Shown: piece after piece, positions 45,767 through 57,150 of the stretch
Position numbering within the stretch: position 1 is the stretch's first letter
Layout: each line of letters starts with the position of its first letter
Origin: Chaenocephalus aceratus
Taxonomy: Eukaryota; Chordata; Actinopteri; Perciformes; Channichthyidae
Direction of reading: 5' to 3'
Assembly (NCBI GenBank): GCA_023974075.1
Contig: JAMFTG010000597.1
Location: forward strand, 62,001-126,000
Length of the DNA stretch: 64,000 nucleotides
Notes under the pieces: model-generated
What the model was told of the DNA's origin: nothing
The model's input: the letters and a program-made list of their open reading frames with translations, nothing else
The model's database searches: none
Made by a program: the position numbers and the translations under genes

Positions 45767-47429
45767 ATGGCGCAGAGAGGAGTTCAGCTGGACCGGGAAA
45801 CCTTCTCTTGTGCGATCTGTCTGGATCTACTGAAGGATCCGGTCACTATTCCCTGTGGACACAGCTACTGCATGGACTGTATCAAACACCACTGGGATGG
45901 AGAGCTAATCCACAGCTGCCCTCAGTGCAGGCGGAGCTTCAGACCGAGGCCTGTCCTGCTGAAGAACACCATGTTAGCAGCTTTAGTGGAGGAGCTGAAG
46001 AAGACTGGACTCCAAGCTGCTCCTGCTGATCTCTGCTATGCTGGAGCTGGAGACGTGGCCTGTGATGTCTGCACTGGGAGGAAGCTGAGAGCCTGTAAGT
46101 CCTGTCTGCAGTGTGTGGCCTCTTACTGTGACCAACACCTCCAGCCTCATTATGACGTAGCTCAATTAAAGAAACACAAGCTGGTGGAGCCCTCCAAGAA
46201 GCTCCAGGAGAACATCTGCTCTCGTCACGACGAGGTGAAGAAGCTGTTCTGCCGCACTGATCAGCAGAGTATCTGTTCTCTCTGCTCTATGGACGAACAC
46301 AAAGGCCACGACACGGTGTCAGCTGCAGCAGAGAGGACTGAGAGGCAGAGAGAGCTGGAGGGGAGTCGACTCAACATCCAGCAGAGGATCCAGGACGGAG
46401 AGAAGGAGGTGAAGCTGCTTCAGCAGGAGGTGGAGGCCGTCAACGGCTCTGCTGACAAAGCAGTGGAGGACAGCGAGAAGACGTTCACTGAGCTGATCCG
46501 TCTCATGGAGGAGAGAAGCTCTGACGTGAAGCAGCAGCTCAGATCCCAGCAGGAGAGAGAAGTGAGTGGAGTCAGAGAGCTCCAGGAGAAGCTGGAGCAG
46601 GAGATCTCTGAGCTGAAGAGGAGAGACGCTGAGCTGAAGCTGCTGTCTCACGCAGAGGACCACAACCAGTTTCTGCTCAGCTACCCCTCCTCGCTGCCAG
46701 CCCCCCTCAGTGGAGCTACACACTCCTCCAGCACCAACATCCGTCCTCTGAGCTACTTTGAGGACGTGACGGCGGCCCTGTCAGCAGTCAGAGACAAACT
46801 ACAGGACGTCCTGAGAGAGGAGTGGACACACGTCTCACCGACTGAAGTGGATGTTTTACTGCCAGCAGCAGAGCCCGCCTCCAGAGCTGGGTTCTTAAGA
46901 TATTCACAGGAAGTCACTCTGGATCCAAACACAGCAGAGACACAGCTGGTATTATCTGAGGGGAGCAGAAAAGCAACACTCATGACACAACAACAGTCCT
47001 TATTCCAGTCACCCAGACAGATTCACTGATTGGCCTCAGGTCCTGAGCAGAGAGGGTCTGAGTGGACGGTGTTACTGGGAGGTGGAGTGGAGAGGGGGAG
47101 GAGTTTTTGTAGCAGTCGCATACAAGAATATCAGCAGAGCAGGGAATGAAAGTATATTTGGACTCAATGACAAATCTTGGTCCTTAGATTGCGACCAAAA
47201 CAGTTATTCATTTCGTTACAACAGCATCAAAACTCCCGTCTCAGGTCCTCCGTCCTCCAGAGTAGGAGTGTACCTGGATCACAGAGCAGGTGTTCTGTCC
47301 TTCTACAGCGTCGTCTCTGAAACCATGACTCTCCTCCACAGAGTGCAGACCACGTTCACTCAGCCGCTGCATGCTGGAGTTTCGCTTTGTGATCATGGAG
47401 CCACAGCTGAGTTTTGTAAACTGAAATAG
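45767..47429 (+). pseudogene. TRIM16-like gene TRIM-A, single exon with one frameshift
   Basis: Intronless RING/B-box/coiled-coil/B30.2 protein, about 553 aa if the one extra base is ignored. Start MAQRGVQL at 45,767 agrees with the sister copy; the open frame upstream is probably 5' UTR. RING C3HC4 ligands are C15, C18, C30, H32, C35, C38, C51 and C54 ([23 protein letters not shown]). Next come a B-box1-like [15 protein letters not shown] segment and a B-box2 ([20 protein letters not shown]). A coiled coil spans ~190-300 ([12 protein letters not shown] to [11 protein letters not shown]). B30.2 begins near GFLRYSQEVTLD. The B30.2 is shifted at ~47,000 (CAGTCCTTATTCC, 13 bases; the other three copies have 12). 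TRIM16-like proteins are presumed E3 ubiquitin ligases. A sequencing error would make this an intact gene. Confidence 0.88.
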
Positions 47430-48240
47430 TCTGAAGTCACTCGAGGAACTCTTGTACTTCTTAAACTCACCGTGTGTCCTTCAGAGCTGATGGCTCATGT
47501 CTTCACTGCACAGAGATCAGCTTCAATCAAACATGACGGGATGCGCTTTAACATCTTCTCACGAGTTGTTCTGTGTCGTGTGAAATGATCATATAATCAT
47601 TTAAAACATATATTCTTATTCTCTGATTGCCTTTCACTCTGTTCAGTTGTATTTGTAGTCTTGAGTGTGTTCAACAGAGACGTGTGTTCATGATTTACAT
47701 TTCAGGAGGGCGAAGGGAGTCAAAGGTGGATCTGCAAACGGTTAGTGACGAGGGGGTTTGATGGTTTGACGGTGGGGGGTAGGACCCGTTTCTCTTCGTG
47801 AATATATATATATATATATAGTGTGGATGTGAGCTGTGTTCGGGGGGGGGGGGCAGAGCGTCTCTCTGGCTCTGTTCCTGCACTGGAGGTGGATTTCACT
47901 CGTTTATTTACTTTCTTTATGACTTTATTAAATATAAGAAAAGGCAAACTTTGTCCATGAATCATTGATCAGCTTCTCTTCAGGGTTTCCTCCACATCCT
48001 GTAGATGTCGGAGTTCCTCTAGGCGGCGCTCCTTCCCGTGTCTGTTGAGCCGACAGCTCGAGTGCCACATTTACATGACTGTATATTTTTTAATGTTTGG
48101 GGTTTTCTTGTTAATAAAAGAACTGAGAGGACAAAAGTGAAAATCTCTGTGTTTTGCTTTTTTTTTTATTATTATAAATAAATATATAAATTATTTTTCT
48201 CAAACAAGATAGTCTCATGTTTTTATATATATTTTATTTA
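47430..48240 (+). repeat. TRIM-A 3' flank / TRIM 3' module
   Basis: Matches the flank of TRIM-B (60,380-60,998, inverted). Includes an AATAAA at ~48,113 that could serve as a poly(A) signal. The empty site of the hAT-like element lies at ~48,216-48,228. Confidence 0.75.
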
Positions 48241-48720
48241 TTTGTAGGATTAAGAAAAATCAGATGAATTCAGATGTTACGTTATTTGTAGCTGACGTAG
48301 CTCTCTTGGTAAACCCTGCTCGTGTCTCGTCGGGTTGGTGTAGATTTCTCTTCACGTGTTTGGGCGCATTGCTGTTACTGTGTTTCATCGTGAAGCTGCA
48401 GCTCGTGACTCCCAAAGCCCTGAAGAGTACTAAAGACGCAAGTGAGGGACGCGAGGAGGATTGAATGTACAGAAGTGAGATGCAGCCATGGATGTATAAT
48501 AACAACCGGATGCCTGATTCACTTGAGGGGCGTGGGGAGGGGCTCCTTATTTACTTATCTGAAGTAACAGACTTTTGAAACAGGGCTGAAACAGAGGGGA
48601 TTATGGGTAATGCTGCGATGATCTGTTTGGTGTTTGGAGCCAAACACTTCAGAGACATGTTCTGTATATATCTGAGAGAGCTGTGATATATTGATGAGGA
48701 ACAGTAAAATAGGGACCTTT

Positions 48721-49332
48721 AACACTGTCACTACCCGATCCGTCCCCCTGCCCGATCGGTACTGCGCATGTGCGAGATGGTCCACCATATTTGACAACTC
48801 CGGACGGCAACCCACGATGGACACTTGACACAGTGGCTTTTAGCAAAGCTCAAAAAGAAAAACCGAGAGAGATGAGTTATTGTTATTACAACGTGACTTC
48901 ACTATTATTTAACAACTCTTTTTATTGGGTTCTTTTATTTGAGGTTAAGTACATTGTCAGAATAAGTGAGAAATGAATTTAACTTCTGTTAGACAGCCAT
49001 ATGCCATACATTTTTGCATACATTCACAGTAAATATGTATTCAGTATGATAGCTGTCTAACAGAAGTTAAATCCATTTCTCACTTATTCTGACAATGTAC
49101 TTAACCCCAAATAAAAGAACCCAATACAAAGAGTTGTTAGATAATAGTGAAGTCACGTTGTAATAACAATAACTCATCTCTCTCGGTTTTTCTTTGAGCT
49201 TTGCTAAAAGCCACTGTGTCAAGTGTCCATCTGGTGTTGCCGTCCGGAGTTGTCCAATATGGCGGACCATCTTGCACATGCGCAGTACCGATCGGGTAGG
49301 GTGACGGATCGGGTAGTGACAGTGACAAACAC
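48721..49332. mobile_element. 602-bp foldback element with 5-bp TSD
   Basis: Element 48,726-49,327. Two ~272-276-bp inverted arms (48,726-48,997 and 49,052-49,327) separated by ~54 bp. Ends TGTCAC..GTGACA. Flanked by AACAC at 48,721-48,725 and 49,328-49,332. Both direct block-B copies (31,277-31,285 and 58,329-58,336 region) have the uninterrupted site. No ORF. Confidence 0.85.
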
Positions 49333-49460
49333 TTCTGGTTGAAAGACGGCCGCACTCCCTCACAGCCACAGACACACTTTACGGTGTTCCTGACAGCAGA
49401 AGAAACCAACACCGCCACGTGTGGTTCTTTAAATGCACTAACATTGATCTCCTTGGTTAC

Positions 49461-49475
49461 GCTGCCCCCTGGTGG
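49461..49475 (-). promoter_or_regulatory. CTCF-like motif (inverted block B)
   Basis: GCTGCCCCCTGGTGG, the reverse complement of the 15-mer in blocks B and C. Confidence 0.55.
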
Positions 49476-49722
49476 AGAGCCTTAGACACTGAGCACTCAG
49501 ACTTATATGTACTGCAGTAAATGTACAAGCTGCTCTAAAGAAAGCCATCAGAAAAACCTCGCTATGAATCATCAACAATTACATATTGCTCTCAGCAGCT
49601 GAACAACTCGATATGTTGTTCTTATTGTAGTCGACATTTAAACACAGGAAGGAATGTGAACCTGACGTAGTGTACATTTCTCTACAGCCTGCGATGATTT
49701 TATCAGCTTTGCCGTAACATTT

Positions 49723-49724
<2 letters not shown>

Positions 49725-49782
<58 letters not shown>
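49725..49782. repeat. (GT)n microsatellite ending the left inverted arm
   Basis: 58-bp GT run directly after the block-B terminus. Confidence 0.97.
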
Positions 49783-49785
<3 letters not shown>

Positions 49786-50510
49786 CTGAGCAGTTATTTC
49801 ATTGTTGCATGTAATTATTATTATACTGCGTGCTTCTTAGTTATTCCATCTTCTGCTGTAACATGGATCTGTATGTAACTCTATATTTACTTGTTATCTA
49901 CCACACTCCCTTCTACATCACACACCATCATTATACATGATGGTGTGTATAGGATATATATATTTGTATACATATCTGTAAATTGTATAATTTTATTTAA
50001 ACGTCTTTTTGATCTCTCTGTCTATAAACACAAACTGAGTAAGATTGACAATAAAGTTGACTTTGAAAAATATATATATTCTTTATGAAAATAGTTGCCT
50101 GTTGGCGAAATGAATCCAAATGAAACGTTGGACTGAACTACAACTACGCCTTTAAATCTCTACGGACTGTTTTTCAGTGGGATGGCAAGTTCCTATCTTA
50201 AACATTTATTAGTTCCTTTTTATAAAGTGAAACAGTTGAAACGATAGATTTTAGTAAACTTAAAAACAACCTTCTCCAAAAGCTATCAAGGAATATACCG
50301 AATACTTGTTTTAGAACTTTATTACATATTTGTATATAAATAGTTTGAATGATCCATAATTAGCTTGTGTTTACACTGACCTGTTACTCATATATTAATG
50401 TCTTTGTAACTTCAGTAAACCACGACCTCACTCATTTCTTTCACTCATCACGGTTCAGTAAACTAAGTGACACATGAACCAGTTTAGTAATTATAATAAC
50501 GTAGGATTGC
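49783..50510. other. No recognisable gene
   Basis: AT-rich. Short palindromic CATCATTATACATGATGG-like stretch at ~49,925-49,945. No ORF of interest. Confidence 0.4.
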
Positions 50511-50637
50511 AACTCTTTGAAACTGTAGCTCTTAAAAGAGCCGTTGTGTTTGGGTGTGCTGGTCTCAGGTCAGTCTAAGCCCTCTCTCCGGATGCCAGCT
50601 GGATGTCCTTGGGCATGATGGCGACCCTCTTTGCTTG
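50511..50637 (-). pseudogene. Histone H3 3'-end relic with stem-loop and HDE-like site
   Basis: Minus strand, 50,637 to 50,575: [19 protein letters not shown]-stop. This is the histone H3 C-terminus (expected ...[22 protein letters not shown]) with one substitution and a small deletion removing the RRIR codons. About 32 bases after the TAG is GGCTCTTTTAAGAGCT (50,542-50,527), the replication-dependent histone 3' stem-loop with a final G-T pair, followed by a purine-rich CAAAGAGTTG resembling the U7-pairing downstream element (50,520-50,511). Upstream of AKRV the H3 sequence is not recognisable. A truncated pseudogene or a very old fragment. Confidence 0.8.
50527..50542 (-). terminator. Histone mRNA 3' stem-loop
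   Basis: GGCTCTTTTAAGAGCT on the minus strand: 6-bp stem, 4-base loop, matching the conserved SLBP-binding hairpin of histone mRNAs. Confidence 0.8.
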
Positions 50638-50644
50638 GTTCATC

Positions 50645-51182
50645 TCACTGGGGGGCAGCTACATGGATGTCGGTGCAGTCCACAGTCATTGTGCAGTTGA
50701 AGGCAGAATGAATGTATTATCGACTCAGAATGAAGCACAACTTCATGTCATACAATACATTGACTTCATTTGTAATTGTGTGAAAACATATGAGCATTGA
50801 TTAGCAAGCAGGACCTGCAGGAACAGAGCACGGGGATGGATGGAGCTGGGAAGAGAGAAGAATAAAGAAAACAGATCAACTTTATTATCGGATATTAAAA
50901 ATTCAATTTCAAAACAAGTTGCCGCTCCTGCAGTTTTCTAGTGTGTAAAGATGATTTCACTTGACCTATGCACAATATCACACTCAATACATGCGTGTCT
51001 CTGGGGGGTGCATTGTGCCTTTGATGTATATAAATAATATACCATGACCAAATACTATTACGTACAGTGGAAATCAGGTTGCCAGAGCAGGTCAGTGTGC
51101 GTGTTCCTCAGGGTCTCAGCAGCTACAGGTGAGGGAAAGGAGATAAAAGAGAAAAAGGTCAGTAACAACACTTTAACAAAAA
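50645..51182. other. No recognisable gene
   Basis: Nothing identified; mixed AT-rich sequence. Confidence 0.4.
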
Positions 51183-51371
51183 AGTGTCTGACACACACGC
51201 CTCGCTTTATGCTCTTACATTAGACTCAAAACAAACCCACAGAAGAACAGAAGCTCAATGTTCCCTGTGTGACTTTAACGTTTACAACGTGACGCAGGAG
51301 TCCCTTCCTGTTCCGGTCAGACCGGTCTGACATCAAACTGCTGCTGCTGGAGAAACGGCTCACCGGCCTCA
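51183..51371 (-). repeat. Inverted copy of the 0.3-kb array module
   Basis: Reverse complement of ~26-206 and 12,901-13,080. Here the flank continues into AGGCTCC without a microsatellite. Confidence 0.85.
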
Positions 51372-51424
51372 GGCTCCATTATTTATCTTAGCAAGAGATG
51401 CCTTTTTCAGATTGTACAAGTACC

Positions 51425-51812
51425 TTTTTCATCAGATTTTTCTTAATCCTACAAATAAATAAAATATGTATTAAAACATGAAAATAACTTGTTTCAGAAA
51501 AATAAGTGATATATATTTATAATTAAAAAAAGCAAAAGACAGAGATTTTCACTTTTTTCCTCTTAGTTCTTTTATTAACAAGAAAAACCCCAACATTTAA
51601 AAATATACAGACATGTGGCACTCGACCGGTTAGCTTATCCTTTTTATGACATTTCTGCATTATTCAAACTTTTCATTTATGAATTCATGTTAAAGCGCAT
51701 CCCATCATGTTTGATTGACAGCTGATCTCTGTGCAGTGAAGACATGAGCCATCAGCTCTGAAGGACACACGGTGAGTTTAAGAAGTACAAGAGTTCCTCG
51801 AGTGACTTCAGA
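51425..51812 (-). repeat. TRIM 3' module flanking the B30.2 fragment
   Basis: Downstream flank (minus strand) of the 51,813-52,352 fragment. Also an empty site for the hAT-like element at ~51,463-51,480. Confidence 0.75.
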
Positions 51813-52352
51813 CTATTTCAGTTTACAAAACTCAGCTGTGGCTCCATGATCAATAACCCAAAGTCCAGCATGTAGCGGCTGAGTGAACGTGGTCTGCACT
51901 CTGTGGAGGAGAGTCATGGTTTCAGAGACAATGCTGTAGAAGGACAGAACACCTGCTCTGTGATCCAGGTACACTCCTACTCTGGAGGACGGAGGACCCG
52001 AGAAGGGAGTGCTGATACTGTTGTAACGAAATAAATAACTGTTTTGGTTACAATCTAAGGACCAAGATTTGTCATTGAGTCCAAATCGACATTCACCCCC
52101 TGCTCTGATGATATTCTTGTATGCGACTGCTACAAAAACTCTTCCCCCTCTCCGCTCCACCTCCCAGTAACAACGTCCACTCAGACCCTCTCTGCTCAGG
52201 ACCTGAGGACAATCAGTGAATCTGTCTGGGTGACTGGAATAAGGCTGTTGTTGTCTCATGAATGTTGCTTTTCTGCTCCCCTCAGATAATACCAGCTGTG
52301 TCTCTGCTGTGTTTGGATCCAGAGTGACTTCCTGTGAATATCTTAAGAACCC
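51813..52352 (-). pseudogene. TRIM16-like B30.2 fragment, domain intact
   Basis: The complete B30.2 is open: GFLRYSQEVTLDPNTAETQ, FTDCPQVLSREGLSGRCYWEVE, FGLNDKSWSLDCNQNSYLFR, SSRVGVYLDHRAGVLSFYS, ending AEFCKLK-stop at 51,813. Homology to TRIM-A and TRIM-B stops at GGGTTCTT (52,352). The sequence upstream is a different repeat, so RING, B-boxes and coiled coil are missing. Truncated pseudogene unless spliced to an unseen exon; the AG needed for that was not evident. Confidence 0.88.
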
Positions 52353-52429
52353 AGTGCAAAAAGTCACAGTTTGTCTTAAAACTGTTGAAATATAAGACGA
52401 TGAAAAATACGCAACTAGAAAGACTACAA

Positions 52430-52664
52430 ATCCCAGAGTCGCTAGGTGAATTTAGCTAGCTGACATTAACGTATACATTACACTCGTGTTACTCACCGAA
52501 ACCTTGTGAAGCCGGTCCCGCGTGCTGGAACCGACTCACTCCCCGTGTGTGTGCACAGCTCTCAACGCGCCCAGACTTGGAGTGATTTCCACCTTTTAAT
52601 ACTTTCCGCTTCATTCTGAAAGAAAGAAGTGAAATGTGCAAAACCCACTTCTCCATGTCTCTTC
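52430..52664. repeat. Dispersed repeat fragment
   Basis: Related to 15,330-15,510 (GAAGCCGGTCCCGC, CTCTCAACGCGCCCAGACTTG). It joins the inverted block C through AAAACCCACTTCTCCATG. Confidence 0.65.
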
Positions 52665-52991
52665 TATAATAATAATAATAATACATTTTATTTCAAAGCG
52701 CTTTTCCAGGTGCTCAAAGACGCTTTACAGTGGTTTGATAAAACATGATCAAATAGAAAACATAAAATTATATTAAAACAGCAACACAGCAGAATTCACA
52801 AATTAAAAGCCAGTCTGAAGAGGTGTGTTTTGGTCAGTGTTTTGAAAGTGGGGGGGTCGGTGCGGGGGGGGGGGGGGCAGCGACGGAGAAGCTCTGTCCC
52901 CCCAGGTTCGGAGCTCGGTTCGTGTGGGGATCGAGAGGAGGTTCGCTTCTGATGAACGAAGGCTGCGGGAGGGGGTGTAGTGGTGGATCAG
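52665..52991 (-). mobile_element. LINE (CR1/L2-type) 3' end, inverted copy
   Basis: Reverse complement of 38,572-38,824. It keeps ~90 bp (poly-G rich, 52,862-52,960) that the other copy lacks. Confidence 0.7.
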
Positions 52992-53831
52992 GTCTACATC
53001 AACATGTGTCCCCTCTTCTTCACATCTCTTCTACATCAACATGTGTCCCCTCTTCTTCATGTCTCTTCTACATCAACATGTGTCCCCTCTTCTTCATGTC
53101 TCTTCTACATCAACATGTGTCCCCTCTTCTTCATGTCTCTTCCACATCAACATGTGTCCCCTCTTCTCCATGTCTCTTCTACATCAACATGTGTCCCCTC
53201 TTCTCCATGTCTCTTCTACATCAACATGTGTCCCCTCTTTTTCATGTCTCTTCTACATCAACATGTGTCCCCTCTTCTTCATGTCTCTTCTACATCAACA
53301 TGTGTCCCCTCTTCCTCATGTCTCTTCTACATCAACATGTGTCCCCTCTTCCTCATGTCTCTTCTACATCAACATGTGTCCCCTCTTCCTCATGTCTCTT
53401 CTACATCAACATGTGTCCCCTCTTCCTCATGTCTCTTCTACATCATCATGTGTCCCCTCTTCTTCATGTCTCTTCTACATCAACATGTGTCCCCTCTTCT
53501 TCATGTCTCTTTTACATCAACACGTGTCCCCTCTTCTTCACGTCTCTTCCACATCAACATGTGTCCCCTCTTCTTCATGTCTCTTCTACATCAACATGTG
53601 TCCCCTCTTCTTCATGTCTCTTCTACATCAACATGTGTCCCCTCTTCTTCATGTCTCTTTTACATCAACATGTGTCCCCTCTTCTTCATGTCTCTTCTAC
53701 ATCAACATGTGTCCCCTCTTCTCCATGTCTCTTCCACATCAACATGTGTCCCCTCTTCTTCATGTCTCTTTTACATCAACATGTGTCCCCTCTTCTTCAT
53801 GTCTCTTCTACATCAACATGTGTCCCCTCTG
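52992..53831. repeat. 37-bp minisatellite, about 22-23 copies (inverted)
   Basis: Same unit as 37,806-38,571, reverse orientation. Variants: TTCTTC, TTCTCC, TTCCTC and TTTTTC at one site. Internal higher-order runs of the CCTC variant lie at ~53,310-53,430. Confidence 0.97.
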
Positions 53832-54329
53832 TGGAAAGAGACTCTGAAAGTTTCAGGAACAAAGATTCTCTCTCTTTTTGATCCATTTCTATAAAAACCT
53901 GTCTGAAAATGAGCTGATCAGATTTTGGCCACTTTATGATGTCATAACGTTTTGTTGGCTTGTGTAGCCATTAGCCAATCAGCAACCAAGGTAACAAACA
54001 CACTTTAGTATGTTTCTGAAAGCAGAAGAAACCAACACCACTATTTGTGGTTCTTTAAAGTACTTGCATGTATCTCCTGTGTTACGCTGCCCCCTGGTGG
54101 AGAGCCTTAGACACTGAGGGGTCAGACTTATATTTGCTGTTATAAATGTACAAGCTGAAAAACCTCACTATGGATCATCAGCAATTGCATATTGGAATCA
54201 GCAGCAAGAACATCTTGTATTCTTTTAATCTTATTGTACAGTCGATATTTAAACACGGAAGGTATTTGAACCTGACCCAGTGTACATTTCTCTACAGCCT
54301 GCAATGATTTGATCAGCTTTGCCATAACA

Positions 54330-54333
<4 letters not shown>
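53832..54333 (-). repeat. Block C, inverted copy (outer part)
   Basis: Reverse complement of 37,305-37,805. Confidence 0.9.
54086..54100 (-). promoter_or_regulatory. CTCF-like motif (inverted block C)
   Basis: GCTGCCCCCTGGTGG. Confidence 0.55.

Positions 54334-54399
<66 letters not shown>
54334..54399. repeat. (GT)n microsatellite
   Basis: 66-bp GT run at the end of the inverted block C. Confidence 0.97.
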
Positions 54400-54404
<5 letters not shown>

Positions 54405-54900
54405 CACCTTAACACCTTAGCTACACTCAAAACACTACAACAAATCAGCTGGTAAAATAGTTTAATCCTACAGACAGTGTATGTAAAGGGACTGAATAGG
54501 TGGATGCATTATTTGTAGAAAAGTGACTTTGTACCACTCACTCTAATTGGGGCAGATTTGTTTCTGCAGAAATATAAACACATTTCAAACACATTAAGAA
54601 GGCAAATAATTCCACAAATTCACTCTTGACAAGGCACACGTATTAATTGAAAACCGGGGACGACCTCATGAAGCTGACTGAGAGAAGCCAAGAGTGTGCA
54701 AAGCGTTCACCGAGGCAAAAGGGGGCTACTTTGAGGAATAGAAAATAAAATAACATTCTGTATTTTTGTAACACTTTTTGTTTGTTTTTTTTGTTAATTC
54801 CATATGTGTTCTTTCGTAGTTTTGATGTCTTCAGTATTAATCTTCAAAGTAGAAATCAATAAACATTAACAAAAAACATTGAATGAGAAGGTGTGTCCAA
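54400..54900. other. No recognisable gene
   Basis: No ORF or repeat signature recognised. Confidence 0.4.
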
Positions 54901-56930
54901 ACCAAGCGGTAAACTCTGGGGAAGAGCCGGGACGTCAATACGGAAGTGCCACACACTGCAGTTCCTCTAGTGGACGCTAGTATTGACTTGAATACACTGA
55001 TATACATTCCATTAAACAATACTAAATACTAGATCAGCTACACATCAGTTAAGTTGAGGGTTCTTTCCATGCAAAAAGTCACATTTAGATGTTAACAAGC
55101 AATATGACTTTGTCAGCTTTCTAATTTAATGTATTGAAGGCAAAGATATTTAACACATAGTGAGAACTGCTACTATTTATCTCTCAATATTGTCTGAAAA
55201 AACGTGGTAAAAGCATAGACTGTATATATAAATGGACGTAGTGTCAGTGACGTCACCCATAGGATTCTGCAGAGTTGCCGAGAAGCCCTTAGTAGGCGGA
55301 GTAGGCCACTAACGGCTCGACTGTGACGTCAGAGTCTAATCCCGCCTGCTCCAAATAAGGGCAAAGAGGCGGAGCCAAGGCGGGACCTGCTGCCTCCGAA
55401 CTGGAAGTAAACAGAGCTAGCTCAGGCTAAGAAGCTAAGCTAACATGAAATACATGCGTACCAAGTTACTGCTAACAGTGTAGTTCCCTATAAACGTTAC
55501 ATTCATAATCAGATGAGACAATCTGCAAGAGAATTAGCTATATTTTGTTATTCTTAATGCTTGTCATTCACACGTTGAGAAAAGACGGACTCCACCGCCC
55601 GGACCTAACGGAGCCGCAGTGGGCTAGCTCCGGGACGCCGGCTGGAGCTAGCCCCCTGCGGCTCCGTTAGCTCCGGCGGCCACCACTGGGATAATCGGGT
55701 CCCCTATTAACATTTGCTCCCGTTTAGCATTATGGGCGTCATAGCCATAGACTATAAAAGTCTTACCCAAGGCTGAATCATAAACTAAAATGTATATGTA
55801 TGCATAAAGGGTTACGTCCTTAGCTGGCTAATAAGTAACAAGCTAAGCTACCAAGCACACACCTGCGAACGGGGTTAACATGTATAATATTATCATTGTA
55901 GACTTCTTGGAAGTTCTGTTAGTACATTCAAGCGCACAGCACGACATTTTAATTGTCTGGTATTTGTAACAATATTCCCTAAAAGGCACAATCACCACGA
56001 ACACGGCTAAAGCTAAAGGGTCAAGTACAGTACTATGACTAACTAACGTTGTAGCCTCTATGGTTGTAGCCTAGCAGAGTGGACAAGTTGCTGTTAGCTG
56101 ACAGTGAGGCATGTACGTGTCCATCAACGTGGCCACGCCCTAATTTATGCAAAAACGTTAAGACCTAATATAAATAAAAGGGTCGTGTTAGAAAACAATT
56201 CACTCACAGATTCATAATCATGAAGGTGGAATCTAACTATATCGATAATAATATTTATTGCATCCATGGGTAGAAACATGGTTTTTTCTGCTGTAAAGTT
56301 GGGCATTTTAACATGGGGGTCTATGGAAATTGCTCCTTTCTGCAGCCAGTCCCTAGCGGCCCATGTATGAACTGCAGTGTGTGGCACTTCCGTGTTGGCT
56401 TCCCGGCTGTTCCCCAGAGTTTGCCGCTTGGGTAAAAGTGATTCTTTCAGTGAGAGTACAGAACTGGAACTGGTACTTAGTTTTAATGATACAGTCTGGT
56501 TATTATGCTGTTTGGAGGAGGCCTCACAGGTAAGAGCACTAACTAGCTTCCATCACATGTACCTTAGCTTGACTTCAATGTATTAAACGTATAATTAAGT
56601 GATATCAAAATATAAATAACTAATGTCATGCAAACATATTAATATTTGCTTGATTCCAGTGTTGAATTTAGCACAATTGCATACAAACGTTAAGGGGTTT
56701 TAGTATTATGCTAAAAACTCAATAACTTAGATTATTATTTATAGTTTTGCTGAATAGTTTCATGTCCGCTTACCTTAGAAACGTAAAATGCGACGGCAGC
56801 GTGCAGATGGGGGGCGGGCATGCTAGCTTAGCTTGGTAGCTTCAGCTAGCTCTGGAACTTCCAGCTCATGGCAGCAGGTCCCGCCTCCACCTCTTTGCCC
56901 TTATTTGGAGCAGGCTGGTACTGTATGAAG
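54901..56930. repeat. Complex of interleaved inverted repeats
   Basis: Two inverted pairs: 54,901-54,964 with 56,369-56,433, and ~55,340-55,440 with ~56,826-56,930. The order is interleaved, not nested, so at least two insertions or a rearrangement are involved. No protein-coding content. Probably non-autonomous DNA transposons common in fish. Confidence 0.6.
55605..55670. repeat. 27-bp GC-rich inverted repeat
   Basis: Arms 55,605-55,631 and 55,644-55,670 with one mismatch and a 12-base loop. Confidence 0.85.
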
Positions 56931-57150
56931 CTATTGTAGACTATACACCAGGCCCGCCCAGTTTACTCATTGGTCCGCCCTGAGAAAGCTTCGGTGTCAT
57001 TTTTATTTTAAAATTATTTTTTAGTCATTATTATGAAAAAATGTATTCACCCATTGAGAATATCCAAGCATTCAAAGCGAAATTTAAGTGAACAAATATC
57101 GAGTTGAAGAGACTAATACTGTTACGGCCGCTTGCTCCACGGCGCTAGCA
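56931..57150. other. No recognisable gene
   Basis: Nothing identified. Confidence 0.35.

Larger units (their letters stand above)
44474..49724. repeat. Inverted block D, left arm (contains TRIM-A)
   Basis: Reverse complement of 57,935-64,000, from GTAGAACAGATAGTGAGGGC at 44,474 to the GT microsatellite at 49,725. The right arm continues beyond the window. This arm carries a 602-bp foldback insertion; the other carries the 1.5-kb hAT-like insertion. Confidence 0.92.

Noticed and set aside
46319..46723. Minus-strand 134-codon ORF inside TRIM-A (and plus-strand ORFs inside TRIM-B)
   Set aside because: Antisense shadows of the leucine/glutamate-rich coiled coil.
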